NCBI GenBank assembly: GCA_020634575.1 | Contig: JACKBM010000026.1 | Location: forward strand, 12,546-76,545 | Length of the DNA stretch: 64,000 nt | Direction: 5' to 3' | Source of the DNA: Ardenticatenales bacterium | GTDB taxonomy: Bacteria > Chloroflexota > Anaerolineae > Promineifilales > Promineifilaceae | In this document: positions 28,000 to 37,646 of the stretch, piece after piece | Layout: the number at the start of each line of letters is the position of its first letter | Numbering within the stretch: the first letter of the stretch is position 1 | Translations under genes and position numbers: made by a program | Notes under the pieces: model-generated | Seen by the model: the letters and a program-made list of their open reading frames with translations, nothing else | Told to the model about the DNA's origin: nothing | Databases searched by the model: none

Positions 28000-28935
28000 A
28001 GCCTGTAACCAGGCAGCCAGATCAGCCATAACAACTGCCGGGAAATCAGGGGCATCTGTTTCGTACCAATGAATGGCGGGATCGTCGCGACGGAACCAGT
28101 TGTACTGGCGGCGCACAAAGGCATGGGTGGCAAATTTGATGCGTTCTGTCGCTTCGGCCAGCGTGGTCTCGCCGGCCAGGTAGGCAAACATCTCGCGATA
28201 GCCCAGAGCGCTCATGACTGGCTGTTCCGGCCGGTACCCCGCCGCCAGCAACTCCCCGACCTCTTTGGCAAAGCCCGCCGCCACCATCTGGTCCACCCGC
28301 CTATCAATCCGCTCATAAAGCTGCTCCCGATCCGTCGTCAGCCCAATTAACCGGATATCGTAAGGCGGCGCCAGCTTCGCCTGAAGCTGGGAAATCGGCT
28401 GGCCCGCCACCAGAGTGACCTCCAGCGCCCGAATCACCCGGCGCCGGTTACGGAAATCCAGCCGGGTAGCCGCCACGGGGTCCAGCAGCAACAGCCAGCG
28501 ACCCAGTTCCTCAGTCGCCAGCTTATCCAGCTCGGCCCGCAGCTCAACCTGCGGCGGCACCCGCGGGATCCCCCAGCCTTCCACAATTGCGCTGACATAC
28601 TGCCCCGTTCCCCCGACAACGATGGGCAGGTCGCCGGCAGCCAGCACCGCGTTAATAGCCGCATAGGCCATGTCCTGAAAGGTGCCCAGCGACAGGTTCT
28701 CATCCGGGGCGGCGATGTTGATCAGATGATGGGGGACAAGAGCCTGCTCCCGCGCGTCAGGTTTGGCGGTGCCGATATCCATCCCTTTGTAGAAAAGGCG
28801 GGAATCTGCCGAAATAATCTGGCCGGAGAAGCGGCCGGCGATCTGGAGGGAAAGGGCGGTTTTGCCGACGGCGGTGGGACCGAGGATGACCAGCAACCGG
28901 CCGGTCACCTGCTCAGGTTTCTCTAGGCGGAACAT
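27973..28935 (-). CDS. miaA: tRNA dimethylallyltransferase
   Basis: 320 residues. P-loop GPTAVGKTAL, the DSRLFYKGMDIGTAKP segment that binds the prenyl donor, the VGGTGQY motif and a C-terminal RQYNWFRR that contacts tRNA are all present. It attaches a dimethylallyl group to A37 of tRNAs reading codons that start with U. The C terminus has been altered by a palindromic repeat, which supplies the last six residues and stop; the catalytic body is unaffected. It sits between dus and yraN on the minus strand. Confidence 0.95.
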   Translation of the reverse strand: MFRLEKPEQVTGRLLVILGPTAVGKTALSLQIAGRFSGQIISADSRLFYKGMDIGTAKPDAREQALVPHHLINIAAPDENLSLGTFQDMAYAAINAVLAAGDLPIVVGGTGQYVSAIVEGWGIPRVPPQVELRAELDKLATEELGRWLLLLDPVAATRLDFRNRRRVIRALEVTLVAGQPISQLQAKLAPPYDIRLIGLTTDREQLYERIDRRVDQMVAAGFAKEVGELLAAGYRPEQPVMSALGYREMFAYLAGETTLAEATERIKFATHAFVRRQYNWFRRDDPAIHWYETDAPDFPAVVMADLAAWLQAEGLTNPTG

Positions 28936-28968
28936 GAACCCGACTGTAGCGCAGTTAAGCGGTTTTGC

Positions 28969-29370
28969 CTAACCGTCCAGGCTCAGCGCCGGCCAATGTT
29001 GGCAGCGCCGCAGGGTGCCGTCAGCGGCCAATTCAACAGCCACCGCATCAACCCGCCACTCACATTCCTCGGACAAATCATGCTGCAAAAGGTAATGCTC
29101 GACAATGGCAAACAAGCGGGTCACTTTAGCTTCGGTTAGGGCGCTTTCAGGTGAGCCGGGCCAGCCGCCGCGCCGCGTCTTAACCTCTACAAAAACGAGG
29201 GCGTCGCCGTCTTGCATGATGAGGTCCATCTCACCGGCCGGGCAGCGCCAATTCTGCGCCAGCAACCGGTAGCCTTTGCCTGCCAGCATCTGGGCCGCGT
29301 AGCGCTCACCCCATTGGCCCAATTGCCGTCTCTCAGCCACCCTGCTCACGCTCCTTGTGCTGACGAGCAT
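28969..29370 (-). CDS. yraN: UPF0102 (YraN-like) nuclease-fold protein
   Basis: About 130 residues. The restriction-endonuclease-like core is visible: GERYAAQML, then NWRCPAGEMDLI and VFVEVKTRRG, matching the E..D..ExK pattern. Its role is uncertain in all bacteria (a link to DNA processing is suspected). The coordinates use the longest ATG start. It overlaps the GT4 gene by 38 bases; a GTG near 29346 (VSRVAERR) would reduce the overlap. It lies downstream of GT4 and upstream of miaA in the same direction. Confidence 0.85.
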   Translation of the reverse strand: MLVSTRSVSRVAERRQLGQWGERYAAQMLAGKGYRLLAQNWRCPAGEMDLIMQDGDALVFVEVKTRRGGWPGSPESALTEAKVTRLFAIVEHYLLQHDLSEECEWRVDAVAVELAADGTLRRCQHWPALSLDG

Positions 29371-30619
29371 CGCCAGGCGGCTGAATCAAATTCAAATATT
29401 GGTCTCGCCAGAATCGGGAAAATGGCTCGGTTACCGGCCGGAGTCCCTCGGCCAGAGACTCCTGCCAATTGGCCAGCGGGCGGTAGCGCCGCTCGCTCGT
29501 TTGTACCAGGAGCTTCTCGTAAAGAGCCACCGTGAGGGCCACTGTCTGACGGATATCAAAATGGCGACTGGCCGTTTTGGCAGCCGCCCCCATCTGATCA
29601 CGTACGGCCGCCGAGCTGGCCAGCCCCACCAACGCCCCCGCCAGACCAGAGCCGCTATGAACCAGGTAACCGGTCTGCTGATTCACCACTGTGTCAGCAA
29701 TCCCCGGGCTGAACACGGCGGCGATGGGCAAACCCACGGCCATCGCCTCAATCACGGTCAGGGGATGGACCTCAGAAACGGAGGCGGTGACGAAAAAATC
29801 GGCCGGGGCCAGGAAATTGGGAACATCTTGCGAGGGCACGCTGCCAGCAAATCGCACACTGTCGCTTAACCCATGAGACCAGACATACTGCTCCAGCGCT
29901 GTTCGCTCTGGTCCGTCACCGACAATGAGCAGGCGCAGCTCAGGGCGGACATCCAGCGCGAGAGCAAATTGCTGTAGCAGCTGCGGCAGCCGTTTCTCGG
30001 CCGACAGCCGCCCCACGTATACGCCGAGGACATCCGTCTCGTCAAAGCCAAAATGCCGCTTGCTGAATGGCGCCGGCGGCGACCAATAATTGTCCAGCTC
30101 AATGCCATTGGGAATGACGGCTATCGGCCGGCGCACGCCAAACTCCTGCATGATATGGCGTAACCCATTACTGGGGGCGATCACCGTATCACAATAGTCG
30201 GTAAATTGAGGCCAAAACTGTCGCATCATGGCGTCAGACGTGGTTTGAGCCAGGGAGAAAACAGAACTGGCGTAAAGGTCGTAGCGGGTATGGTTGGTGT
30301 AAACGATAGGGGCGTTACTGTAGCGGCTGGCCAGCTCCATGCTCATGACCAGATGATGGCAATGCAGGATATCCATCTCTCGCAGCAGCTGCTGGGCATG
30401 ACGGCTGTAGCGAAAACCAAAATAGTAACCGGTGTCCGCCAGAGGAATAGCTGGGGAACGAACAACTGAGGGTTCGTCGCCCTCCGGGCCAGGCTCTCCC
30501 AGCGTAAAAATCGTTACATCAAGGCCCAGGTCGGTGAGATACTTCTGGTAAAGCGCCACCATCTGAGTGACACCATTGACGACAGGTTTGTAACAAGCGG
30601 TGACAAGGCCTATTTTCAT
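29333..30619 (-). CDS. Family 4 glycosyltransferase
   Basis: 428 residues, GT-B fold. The N-terminal domain starts MKIGLVTACYKPVVNGV, with the gly-rich acceptor loop; the C-terminal domain carries GVYVGRLSAEKR, LLIVGDGPER, and the nucleotide-sugar motif ASVSEVHPLTVIEAMAVGLP. Sequence features match the group of 1,2-diacylglycerol 3-glucosyltransferases and related lipid or mannosyl transferases. No membrane helix is visible. It probably adds a sugar to a membrane lipid or glycan; substrate inference is weak. The upstream gap of about 75 bases has no obvious promoter on this strand. Confidence 0.88.
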   Translation of the reverse strand: MKIGLVTACYKPVVNGVTQMVALYQKYLTDLGLDVTIFTLGEPGPEGDEPSVVRSPAIPLADTGYYFGFRYSRHAQQLLREMDILHCHHLVMSMELASRYSNAPIVYTNHTRYDLYASSVFSLAQTTSDAMMRQFWPQFTDYCDTVIAPSNGLRHIMQEFGVRRPIAVIPNGIELDNYWSPPAPFSKRHFGFDETDVLGVYVGRLSAEKRLPQLLQQFALALDVRPELRLLIVGDGPERTALEQYVWSHGLSDSVRFAGSVPSQDVPNFLAPADFFVTASVSEVHPLTVIEAMAVGLPIAAVFSPGIADTVVNQQTGYLVHSGSGLAGALVGLASSAAVRDQMGAAAKTASRHFDIRQTVALTVALYEKLLVQTSERRYRPLANWQESLAEGLRPVTEPFSRFWRDQYLNLIQPPGDARQHKEREQGG

Positions 30620-30693
30620 AGTAAACCCCCGGGAACAGCAAGGTTAGGCTACTATACGCTGGCAAGAGGAGATCGTTCTAAAAAGCGAATTGT

Positions 30694-31821
30694 TTAGTCG
30701 AAGCCGTTGGCGAGCAACCACCGCCTCAAAGTCGTCAGACCGCGCGTGGCTGCAGATTCGGCAATATGTTGGGGATGGCCGCCATAGGAGGCCTGCTCTT
30801 CAGCAAAGGAAATATCATTGGCCAGACAAACAAAGATCTGGATTCCGCCAGGGTTCACGCTGTTGTACACCAGGAGGCACAGATCCGTCCCATACTTGTC
30901 GCGCAAATCAGTCGCAACGCGACGGCAGGTGGCAGTAATCGGATCCTCACTCTCGCGCAAACGCTGCATGGCAGCATCGATATCTTTGCTATCCGCAAAG
31001 CGCACCGGCCCATTGGAGACGGCGAGCTCACGCCACTCTCGGTTGATAGCGCCACCCGTGCTGACCTCAGCCAGAACCAGGGTCAGCCCATGGCGTGTTA
31101 AGTGATCATACATGACCGTTTCCAGGCGGTCACTGCCATTACCATAAACCTGGCTGCCCAGACGGTCACGGACATTGCGCATCAGACGTTGTAGTTCAAT
31201 TTCAGCCTGGGCTACTGTCTCGGCCTCTACCCAGATGCGGATATCAGTACGCTCGCCATAGCTGGCATAATGAACGCGCTGTCTGGCATTTAGCGTCAGA
31301 TCACGCAGGCGATCTTCGATAATGGTTCGTAGGGCACCGGCCGATCGCAAGATCCCCCAGCGGGCCACCTTATTGCTGGCTGGTTCTTTACGCAAAAAGG
31401 GCAAAATCTCGGTTTCCAACAGGAAAGCCAATTCCATGCGGTTCTTGGGTAAAAGCACAACCAGACAGGACTGACCCCGGAACATCAGAGCATATTTATC
31501 GCTCTCACCGGGCATTCCCAGAACCGCTGCCCCCGTGATACCCGGGTTTTCCGTCACCAGCCGATAGCCCAGCAATTTAGCCACCGCCGGCAGCAAGACA
31601 CCATGCCCGGGTCGCAAATCACCGATGACCAGCACCACATCTGACCGGCTCATGCTGCCCCAGAGCGCATCAGCCACTAGGTCCTCGACCTCAGCGACAG
31701 TAATCATGCAACTGAGCTCCACGTTGATGGAGTGCACAGCACGACCGGCATATTTTGCTTCAACATCCGGCAGTTCGCTGGTTAGCTGCGTGTCGCTGAC
31801 TGTAATGACTTCGACTTTCAT
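30694..31821 (-). CDS. Degenerate CinA-like protein
   Basis: 375 residues. The first 150 or so look like the molybdopterin-binding/CinA N-terminal fold: an opening MKVEVITVSDTQL, then VVLVIGDLRPG and VTENPGITG. The last 160 resemble the NMN-amidase (PncC) domain: HGLTLVLAEVSTGG, where active enzymes have LAESCTGG. The nucleophile region is changed, and the middle GGxGPTxDD is reduced to GDLRPGHG. I infer a non-catalytic or altered relative. It follows the cyclic-nucleotide-binding gene on the same strand, about 70 bases apart. Typical CinA is about 410-420 residues. Confidence 0.6.
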   Translation of the reverse strand: MKVEVITVSDTQLTSELPDVEAKYAGRAVHSINVELSCMITVAEVEDLVADALWGSMSRSDVVLVIGDLRPGHGVLLPAVAKLLGYRLVTENPGITGAAVLGMPGESDKYALMFRGQSCLVVLLPKNRMELAFLLETEILPFLRKEPASNKVARWGILRSAGALRTIIEDRLRDLTLNARQRVHYASYGERTDIRIWVEAETVAQAEIELQRLMRNVRDRLGSQVYGNGSDRLETVMYDHLTRHGLTLVLAEVSTGGAINREWRELAVSNGPVRFADSKDIDAAMQRLRESEDPITATCRRVATDLRDKYGTDLCLLVYNSVNPGGIQIFVCLANDISFAEEQASYGGHPQHIAESAATRGLTTLRRWLLANGFD

Positions 31822-31889
31822 AGATTGCTTCGGCGTCTCGCCACCCGTTTACCGCTACGCCTATTTCGCCAGAAACAACAGGCGGTCAA

Positions 31890-32387
31890 TTACTCGGCCT
31901 GCTGTCCTAGCTGCAACTGATATTGGCGCATCATCAAATCCGAGTTTCTCAGCTTCAAAGATAGATCTGCTGCCAGATTGGTCATGAGCTTGTAGCCCAA
32001 TTCGGGATAAGCGTCACAAAGTCGCATGAGTCGATCGCGGGCTATCGCCATAAGGCGCGTCTGCTCTTCGACGACACGTGCTGTGGCTGTCCGCATCCCC
32101 TGATCAACAAGGGCCACCTCGCCAAACACCTGCCCACGAAATAACTCAACAATGACAACAGGCTCGGCCTGCTGCATCTTTCCAACCAGGCCAGGATTCA
32201 ATAATATTTCCACGCGACCACGAAGAATTACATATAACTCATCAGATTGTGCATTTTCATGGAAAACTATTTGACCAGCAGCATGATCCGTGATCTCCCC
32301 AATGGATTGGATCAGCTCCAGTTGCGTTGCTGACAAACCATCAAACATCGCGGTTGTAGAAAGAATTGAGGTTGGACCTGAACTCAT
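31890..32387 (-). CDS. Cyclic-nucleotide-binding domain protein without DNA-binding domain
   Basis: 165 residues: a CNB beta-roll spanning about 8-125 with GQIVFHENAQSDELYVIL, GRVEILL and the cyclic-phosphate loop region FGEVALVDQGMRTATARV, then a C-terminal helix pair. The Crp-type helix-turn-helix is absent, so it is probably a regulatory or adaptor subunit rather than a transcription factor. ATG 32387 has AAAGGA just upstream; a longer in-frame start at 32501 would add a Cys-rich stretch unlike the family. The Arg in TATARV fits phosphate contact. Confidence 0.82.
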   Translation of the reverse strand: MSSGPTSILSTTAMFDGLSATQLELIQSIGEITDHAAGQIVFHENAQSDELYVILRGRVEILLNPGLVGKMQQAEPVVIVELFRGQVFGEVALVDQGMRTATARVVEEQTRLMAIARDRLMRLCDAYPELGYKLMTNLAADLSLKLRNSDLMMRQYQLQLGQQAE

Positions 32388-32540
32388 GATTTCCTTTTGT
32401 CCCGCGATAGCTGTCTGCACCCCACCGATGCATTCTAGCATACGGCCAAAGAGGCGGCAACGAGAAGCCGCCCCGCTGGCCGATACATACGAAACTTTCA
32501 CTCAAGGACGCTGCAGGCGCCCTTTTAGTAGAGAACGAAA

Positions 32541-33653
32541 TCAGCTCCCGGCAAGTCGCTCGCGCTTACTTTCAATTGTGTCCATCAACTCCGCAAATGC
32601 CTTCGCAAAGCTATCAACACCCTCTTCCTGCAACGTCTCGGTGATCGCTGACAGGTCGATGCCAAGGCTGGTCAGACCGGCCAATTGCGCTTCCGCTTCA
32701 GCCACATCAGCCAACAACTGGTCAGCAACAACACCATGATCGCGGAACGCATCGATCGTCGCGGGCGGCATGGTGTTCACCGTTTCCGGGCCGATCAATT
32801 CGTCGATGTACATCGTGTCAGGATAACTGGGGTTCTTGGTGCTGGTCGAGGCCCAGAGCAGCCGTTGTCGGGTGGCACCAGCCGCTTGCAAAGGCGCAAA
32901 GGGCTCCCCGTGAAAGATTTCCAGGAAACGCTGGTAGACCACCTTCGCATTGGCAATAGCGGCCTTCCCCATCAGCGCCGCAGCCGCCGGCGTCCCGATC
33001 GCCTCAAGCTGGGCATCAACTGCCGAATCAACCCGGCTCACAAAGAAGGAAGCCACAGAAGCCACATGGGTCGGATCACCGCCGGCCACAATCAGCTTGT
33101 GCAGACCATCAAGATAAGCCTGGGCCACCGCCTCGTAATGAGCCATGTTAAACATCAGGGTGATGTTGATATTGATACCCCGGCTAATCAGCTCCTTAAT
33201 GGCCGGGATCCCCGCCGGGGTCGCGGGCACTTTGATCATCAGGTTTGGCCGATCCACCGCACTGAAGAGCCGGACAGCTTCAGCAATTGTGCCCGCCGTA
33301 TCATTGGCCAATAGCGGTGATACTTCCAGGCTAACGTAGCCATCGCCACCATCACTTTCCGCATACAGTGGGGCAAACAGGTCGCAGGCGGTGCGGATAT
33401 CCTCCAGCACCAGCGCCTCATAAATCTCATCCACCGAGGCGCCCGCCGCAACGAGTGCTTTCATCTGCTCATCATAATCATCGCTGCCGCCAATCGCCTT
33501 GGCAAATATGGACGGGTTGGAGGTCATACCGCGCAGACCATCGTTGGCCAGCAAATCACGCAGGGTACCGTCAAACAGGTATTTGCGGCGGATATTGTCG
33601 TACCAGAAGCTCTGGCCATGGGCATGTAGTTTGACTAAGGGATTGTCACTCAT
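32541..33653 (-). CDS. tal: Transaldolase
   Basis: 370 residues, type 1 TIM barrel. It carries GMTSNPSIF near residue 46, the Schiff-base Lys in NLMIKVPAT, FFVSRVDSAVD, and the C-terminal STSTKNPSYPDTMYIDELIGPETVNTMP. It swaps dihydroxyacetone units between sugar phosphates in the pentose phosphate pathway. Length and motifs fit the longer TAL-type found with glucose-6-phosphate isomerase fusions in some bacteria, but no such fusion is present here. Start at MSDNPLVKL with GGAAAAACG upstream on the coding strand; the extra 13 residues of the longer frame are unlikely. Confidence 0.94.
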   Translation of the reverse strand: MSDNPLVKLHAHGQSFWYDNIRRKYLFDGTLRDLLANDGLRGMTSNPSIFAKAIGGSDDYDEQMKALVAAGASVDEIYEALVLEDIRTACDLFAPLYAESDGGDGYVSLEVSPLLANDTAGTIAEAVRLFSAVDRPNLMIKVPATPAGIPAIKELISRGININITLMFNMAHYEAVAQAYLDGLHKLIVAGGDPTHVASVASFFVSRVDSAVDAQLEAIGTPAAAALMGKAAIANAKVVYQRFLEIFHGEPFAPLQAAGATRQRLLWASTSTKNPSYPDTMYIDELIGPETVNTMPPATIDAFRDHGVVADQLLADVAEAEAQLAGLTSLGIDLSAITETLQEEGVDSFAKAFAELMDTIESKRERLAGS

Positions 33654-33754
33654 CGTTTTTCCTTTGACTAAATGCGCGGGCATCCTTAGCAATCGTGCCG
33701 CGCCAGATTCAGAATTAGTTTAGCAGCGTCACCCCATATCCGGTAAGGGACGGA

Positions 33755-35179
33755 TCAGTGAGCGGGCCAGCGTTGGGTCAGGCCAGACCAGTAATCGACT
33801 GAGCTGATTTTGCCAGGCTGCGGCGGGAAGCCCTGGTCTTCATCCGGACCATAAATGGTGACGTAGGTGAGCGATTTTTGCCGGCCGAAACCGGTAAAAT
33901 CGGGCGTCGCCAATACCCGGTTGCGCCAGGTGCCGGTGTCCACGTAATAGCGTTCGCCGTGCTGGTCGCATTTGAGCAGGGCGACATCCGGCCGGTGCGT
34001 GTGTCCCGCCACCACATACAGCATCTCACCGGTCTGGATGACGCTCTCCCGCGCCGCCAGCGCCGCCACCGGGTTGTTCTCGCGTATCGAGGACAACGCC
34101 TGGTCTGACGCTTCTTGCAACACGCCCAGTGGCACACCTAACAGGCTCCAAGGCTGCAGCTTCAGCACACCCTGGATGATATCAACCGTGTCCAGCTGCC
34201 ATTTCTTGTCCAGCCGGTCCAGCCAATACAACAGAAATGGATGGTCATGCAGTTCGTCCAGCAGGATCTTGGCGACCGGCTCCAGCGCCTTCGACCAGAT
34301 ATCCCGGCGGGTAAACCGCGGGTCCGGGATATTCAGCATAAAGTTCAGGACCGCGCTCTGCGGGCGCAGATCATCAAATTCCAGGATGCGTAGATAGACC
34401 CGGCGCAATAGCGGATCGCGCCGAATATGTTCATCCGAGTGATAGGCGCGGAACAACGGCCCCATGCGGGCGGCAAACTGCAGTGCCACAAAATCGCCCA
34501 GCGGCGCCGCCATATAATCAGCGTTGGGCAGATGCATCGGGATGGTTTTCTCCTCGCGCAGATCCTGGTTGAAATTGATGTAATCGTACTCGTGCCCATG
34601 CCGCACCAGAGTCCGTTCCGCCTGAAACGGGATCACATTGGGGAAAGGAGCCGGGCTATCCGGCATACCCAATAGCTGGCGCACTTTGCGCCGGATGGCC
34701 GGCGTGGCGTTGGCATGACGATCATGGTTACCCGGCAAATAATGGAGATAGACCGGTACCGGAAACTCCTTCTCATACATCTCAGGGATGTCGACGTAGA
34801 AGCCTCGGCCCAGACGCTGGAAAATCGACAAAACGTCATTCACGGTGCTGCCCGGAGCGGCGATGGCGTCGAGGATGTGGAGGACGCGGGCTTCAGTGGC
34901 CGTCCCAGCCTGATTAGCGGGCAAATACGGCTTGGCGAGCATCTCATCCCCTTCCCACCAGAGAGGAGTCCGCGTGATCTCGAAGATGTCGCCAGCGTAG
35001 ACGAGGTCCAGCCGGCGGGCCTTGTTGCGGATTGCTTCAGCGGCGAGGTCGGAAATGAAACGGGCGAACGCCTTGGCCGGCAAGTTCCGGGTAAAACGAA
35101 CCTGGTCATAACCATCACCGGCCGGTATCGTATACGAAATCTCTTCCTCAAAATGCAGATCAGAAATGACGACTAACAT
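33755..35179 (-). CDS. Calcineurin-like metallophosphoesterase
   Basis: 474 residues. All five metal-binding blocks are visible: VISDLHFEEE, YAGDIFEI, LPGNHDRHA, and the C-terminal VVAGHTHRPD, with a further His-rich block in between (VRHGHEYDYINF). It is larger than a minimal phosphoesterase (about 250) because of insertions between the NHD and GHTH blocks. A cytoplasmic dinuclear metal enzyme; the substrate is unknown (nucleic acid, nucleotide or phospholipid). A gap of about 275 bases separates it from the divergent MoaD-like gene; the gap holds two ACCGGCCGGT copies and no clear gene. Confidence 0.85.
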   Translation of the reverse strand: MLVVISDLHFEEEISYTIPAGDGYDQVRFTRNLPAKAFARFISDLAAEAIRNKARRLDLVYAGDIFEITRTPLWWEGDEMLAKPYLPANQAGTATEARVLHILDAIAAPGSTVNDVLSIFQRLGRGFYVDIPEMYEKEFPVPVYLHYLPGNHDRHANATPAIRRKVRQLLGMPDSPAPFPNVIPFQAERTLVRHGHEYDYINFNQDLREEKTIPMHLPNADYMAAPLGDFVALQFAARMGPLFRAYHSDEHIRRDPLLRRVYLRILEFDDLRPQSAVLNFMLNIPDPRFTRRDIWSKALEPVAKILLDELHDHPFLLYWLDRLDKKWQLDTVDIIQGVLKLQPWSLLGVPLGVLQEASDQALSSIRENNPVAALAARESVIQTGEMLYVVAGHTHRPDVALLKCDQHGERYYVDTGTWRNRVLATPDFTGFGRQKSLTYVTIYGPDEDQGFPPQPGKISSVDYWSGLTQRWPAH

Positions 35180-35454
35180 AAACTCTCATTACCTGGGCCA
35201 CAGCCGGGTCGGGAACAGTCGCCGCATTGTAACACATGCCGCTTTTCTGCGGGCGATTACCGGCCGGTGAGGGGCCCTTCATGGCGGCAAAGTGGTCGCA
35301 TAAGCACCTCATTTGAGGTAAGATGTAGGCATTCTTTCTAACTGAACTAGCCCTTCTCGTTGGCTGCGTAGCATTACAAATTGAACCAGCGTCACCTGAG
35401 CAGTGGGTCGCAGCCCACCGGCCGGCGCTTTTCAACAACCCGGTTATAGATCCA

Positions 35455-35673
35455 ATGAAAGTAGAAATTAAAGCGACTGGTAGCTTACGCCCTTTGGTCC
35501 CCCCAGGTACCATCGTGAGCGATGTGGCCACGGTGGGCGACGCTGTGGCGCGTCTGGAGCTGCCGGAAACCGGCGAGATGTTGCTGCTGCTGAATGGCGA
35601 TATGGCCTTCTGGCAGACAGAATTGAGTGACGGCGATATCGTCACGCTGGTACCAGCGATGAGTGGGGGCTGA
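35455..35673 (+). CDS. MoaD/ThiS-like small sulfur-carrier protein
   Basis: 72-residue ubiquitin-like fold ending in the Gly-Gly tail (VPAMSGG) on which sulfur is carried. The body (LRPLVPPGTIVSDVATVG, LLLNGDMAFW, LSDGDIVTLVPA) matches MoaD-type proteins. It lies 15 bases upstream of the aldehyde oxidoreductase gene, so it probably takes part in building the tungsten or molybdenum pterin cofactor of that enzyme. No activating MoeB-like gene is nearby. Confidence 0.88.
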   Translation: MKVEIKATGSLRPLVPPGTIVSDVATVGDAVARLELPETGEMLLLLNGDMAFWQTELSDGDIVTLVPAMSGG

Positions 35674-35688
35674 CAAGGAGGCATAGCC

Positions 35689-37605
35689 ATGACTGTTGGT
35701 GGTAGTTGGGGCAAATTCCTGCACGTGAATCTGAGCTCGGGTGAGCATTGGATTGAGGAGCCGCCGGACGAGCTGTATCTTAAGCTGGCGGGCGGCCGGG
35801 CGCTGGTGGCCTATTTACTGCTACGGGATTTACCGGCCGGTGCCGATCCCCTCGGCCCGGACAATCTCCTGATTTTCGCGCCGGGCGTCCTGCAAGGCAC
35901 CAGCCTGCCTGGCAGCGGCCGCCATGGCGTCGGCGCCAAGAGCCCGCTGACCGGCGCCATCGCCAGCTCCGAAGCCGGCGGCTGGTGGGGTGATGAATTT
36001 AAACGCACCGGTTTTGATGCGCTCATCGTCCATGGCCAGGCCGAAACGCCAGCCTATCTCTGGATTAAGGATGGTGAGGTCGAGATTCGCTCGGCTGACC
36101 ACCTCTGGGGCAAGGATACGGCGGACGTGGAATGGGCCATTCAGGGCGAATTAGATGACAAACGCATTCGCGTCGCCCAATGCGGCGTCGCCGGCGAAAA
36201 CAAGGTGCTGTTTGCCAATGTCATCAACGACATCAATCGGGCCGCCGGTCGCGGCGGCCTGGGCGCTGTCATGGGCAGCAAGAACCTGAAAGCTGTCGCC
36301 GTGCGCGGTCGTATGCGCCTGCCCGTCAGCAACCGCAAGCGGACCACCCCAGTCGCCAAATGGCTGGCTGACAACTATGAGACCAAAGCGGCCTGGGCGG
36401 TCAACATGGGTACCATTGGTGGCGTCAACTCGCTGACGCCCATCAGCGCCTTGCCCACCAATAACTTCAGCGAGCCCTATTTCCCGGGCCACGAAAGCAT
36501 CAGCGGTGAACTTCTCCGCGAAACGATCCTCCTGGAGCGGGATACCTGCGCGGCCTGCCCGATTAACTGCAAACAGGTCGTCGAATACGATGGCGGTGAC
36601 TTCCCGGACAGCCCCTACTTCCGTTCGGATTACATCAACAAGGTAAAAGTTGCCAAAGAGTATGGCGGGCCGGAGTATGAGACCCTGGCCAGCCTGGGCA
36701 GCGCCTGCGGCGTCTCCGACATGCTGGCTGTCAACAAAGCCAACGAGCACACCGCCCGCTGGGGCATGGACTCAATCAGCCTCGGCATGACCATCTCCTT
36801 CACGATGGAATGTGTCAAGAATGGCTTGCTGACGGCTGAACAGACCGGTGGCTTCCTGCCGACCTGGGGCGACGCCGCCGGCATGTTGGAGGCCGTCGAG
36901 ATGATCGCTCACCGGCGCGGCTTCGGCGCCCGGATGGCTGATGGCTCTAAGCGGCTGGCTGAATGGATCGGCAACGGCGCCGAGCAATATCTGGTCGAGG
37001 TCAAGGGGCAGGAGCTGCCCATGCATGAGCCGCGGGCCAAGCAAGCGCTCGGTGTTGGCTACGCTACCGCTCCGGTCGGCGCTGACCATATGATGAACAT
37101 GCACGATACCGGCTACATGGCGCCCGGCGACAACCTGAATCGGGTCGCCGCCGTCCAGGAATTTGAGCCGATGGCTTTTGACGACCTGGGGCCGCAGAAG
37201 ATGGAGCTGTTCTATCACGAGGTCAACTGGCGCCACGCCACTGACTGCGCCCTGGTCTGTCATTTCTATCCCTACGATTACACGCACGTTGCCGAAGCGC
37301 TCAGCGGCGTCACCGGCCACGACTATGCGCCGCAGGATCTGCTGGCAATTGGCGAACGGGCCCAAACCCTGAGCCGTTTGTTCAACCTGCGCGAAGGGTT
37401 CTCCGAAGAGGATGACCGGCTACCCGAGCGGGTGATGAAAGCCTTTAACAAGGGACCGCTCAAGGACAAGGCGATCACCCCGGAGAAGTTCCGTACGGCC
37501 CGTAACTACTGGTACGAGCTGATGGGCTGGACCCAGGATGGCGTGCCGACGTCAGAACGGCTGGAAAAGTTGGGATTGTCCGGGCTGCTGGAAGGAATTG
37601 CCTAG
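35689..37605 (+). CDS. Aldehyde:ferredoxin oxidoreductase (tungsten type)
   Basis: 638 residues. The N-terminal domain (KFLHVNLSSGEHW, GGRALVAYLLL, and the pterin-contact GVGAKSPLTGAI) and the cluster Cys motif CAACPINC (Cys287, Cys290, Cys294) with a further Cys in DCALVCHF (Cys520 or 524) agree with the 4Fe-4S site of the family. Members oxidise aldehydes to acids with ferredoxin, using a bis-pterin tungsten site. The paired MoaD-like gene just upstream supports an active cofactor route. It is followed by a hairpin at 37647. It may work in anaerobic aldehyde detoxification or fermentation; the substrate is not predictable. Confidence 0.9.
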   Translation: MTVGGSWGKFLHVNLSSGEHWIEEPPDELYLKLAGGRALVAYLLLRDLPAGADPLGPDNLLIFAPGVLQGTSLPGSGRHGVGAKSPLTGAIASSEAGGWWGDEFKRTGFDALIVHGQAETPAYLWIKDGEVEIRSADHLWGKDTADVEWAIQGELDDKRIRVAQCGVAGENKVLFANVINDINRAAGRGGLGAVMGSKNLKAVAVRGRMRLPVSNRKRTTPVAKWLADNYETKAAWAVNMGTIGGVNSLTPISALPTNNFSEPYFPGHESISGELLRETILLERDTCAACPINCKQVVEYDGGDFPDSPYFRSDYINKVKVAKEYGGPEYETLASLGSACGVSDMLAVNKANEHTARWGMDSISLGMTISFTMECVKNGLLTAEQTGGFLPTWGDAAGMLEAVEMIAHRRGFGARMADGSKRLAEWIGNGAEQYLVEVKGQELPMHEPRAKQALGVGYATAPVGADHMMNMHDTGYMAPGDNLNRVAAVQEFEPMAFDDLGPQKMELFYHEVNWRHATDCALVCHFYPYDYTHVAEALSGVTGHDYAPQDLLAIGERAQTLSRLFNLREGFSEEDDRLPERVMKAFNKGPLKDKAITPEKFRTARNYWYELMGWTQDGVPTSERLEKLGLSGLLEGIA

Positions 37606-37646
37606 ATAACGCGGCGGCCCGGCGCCGCCCTCATGTCAACATTTAT

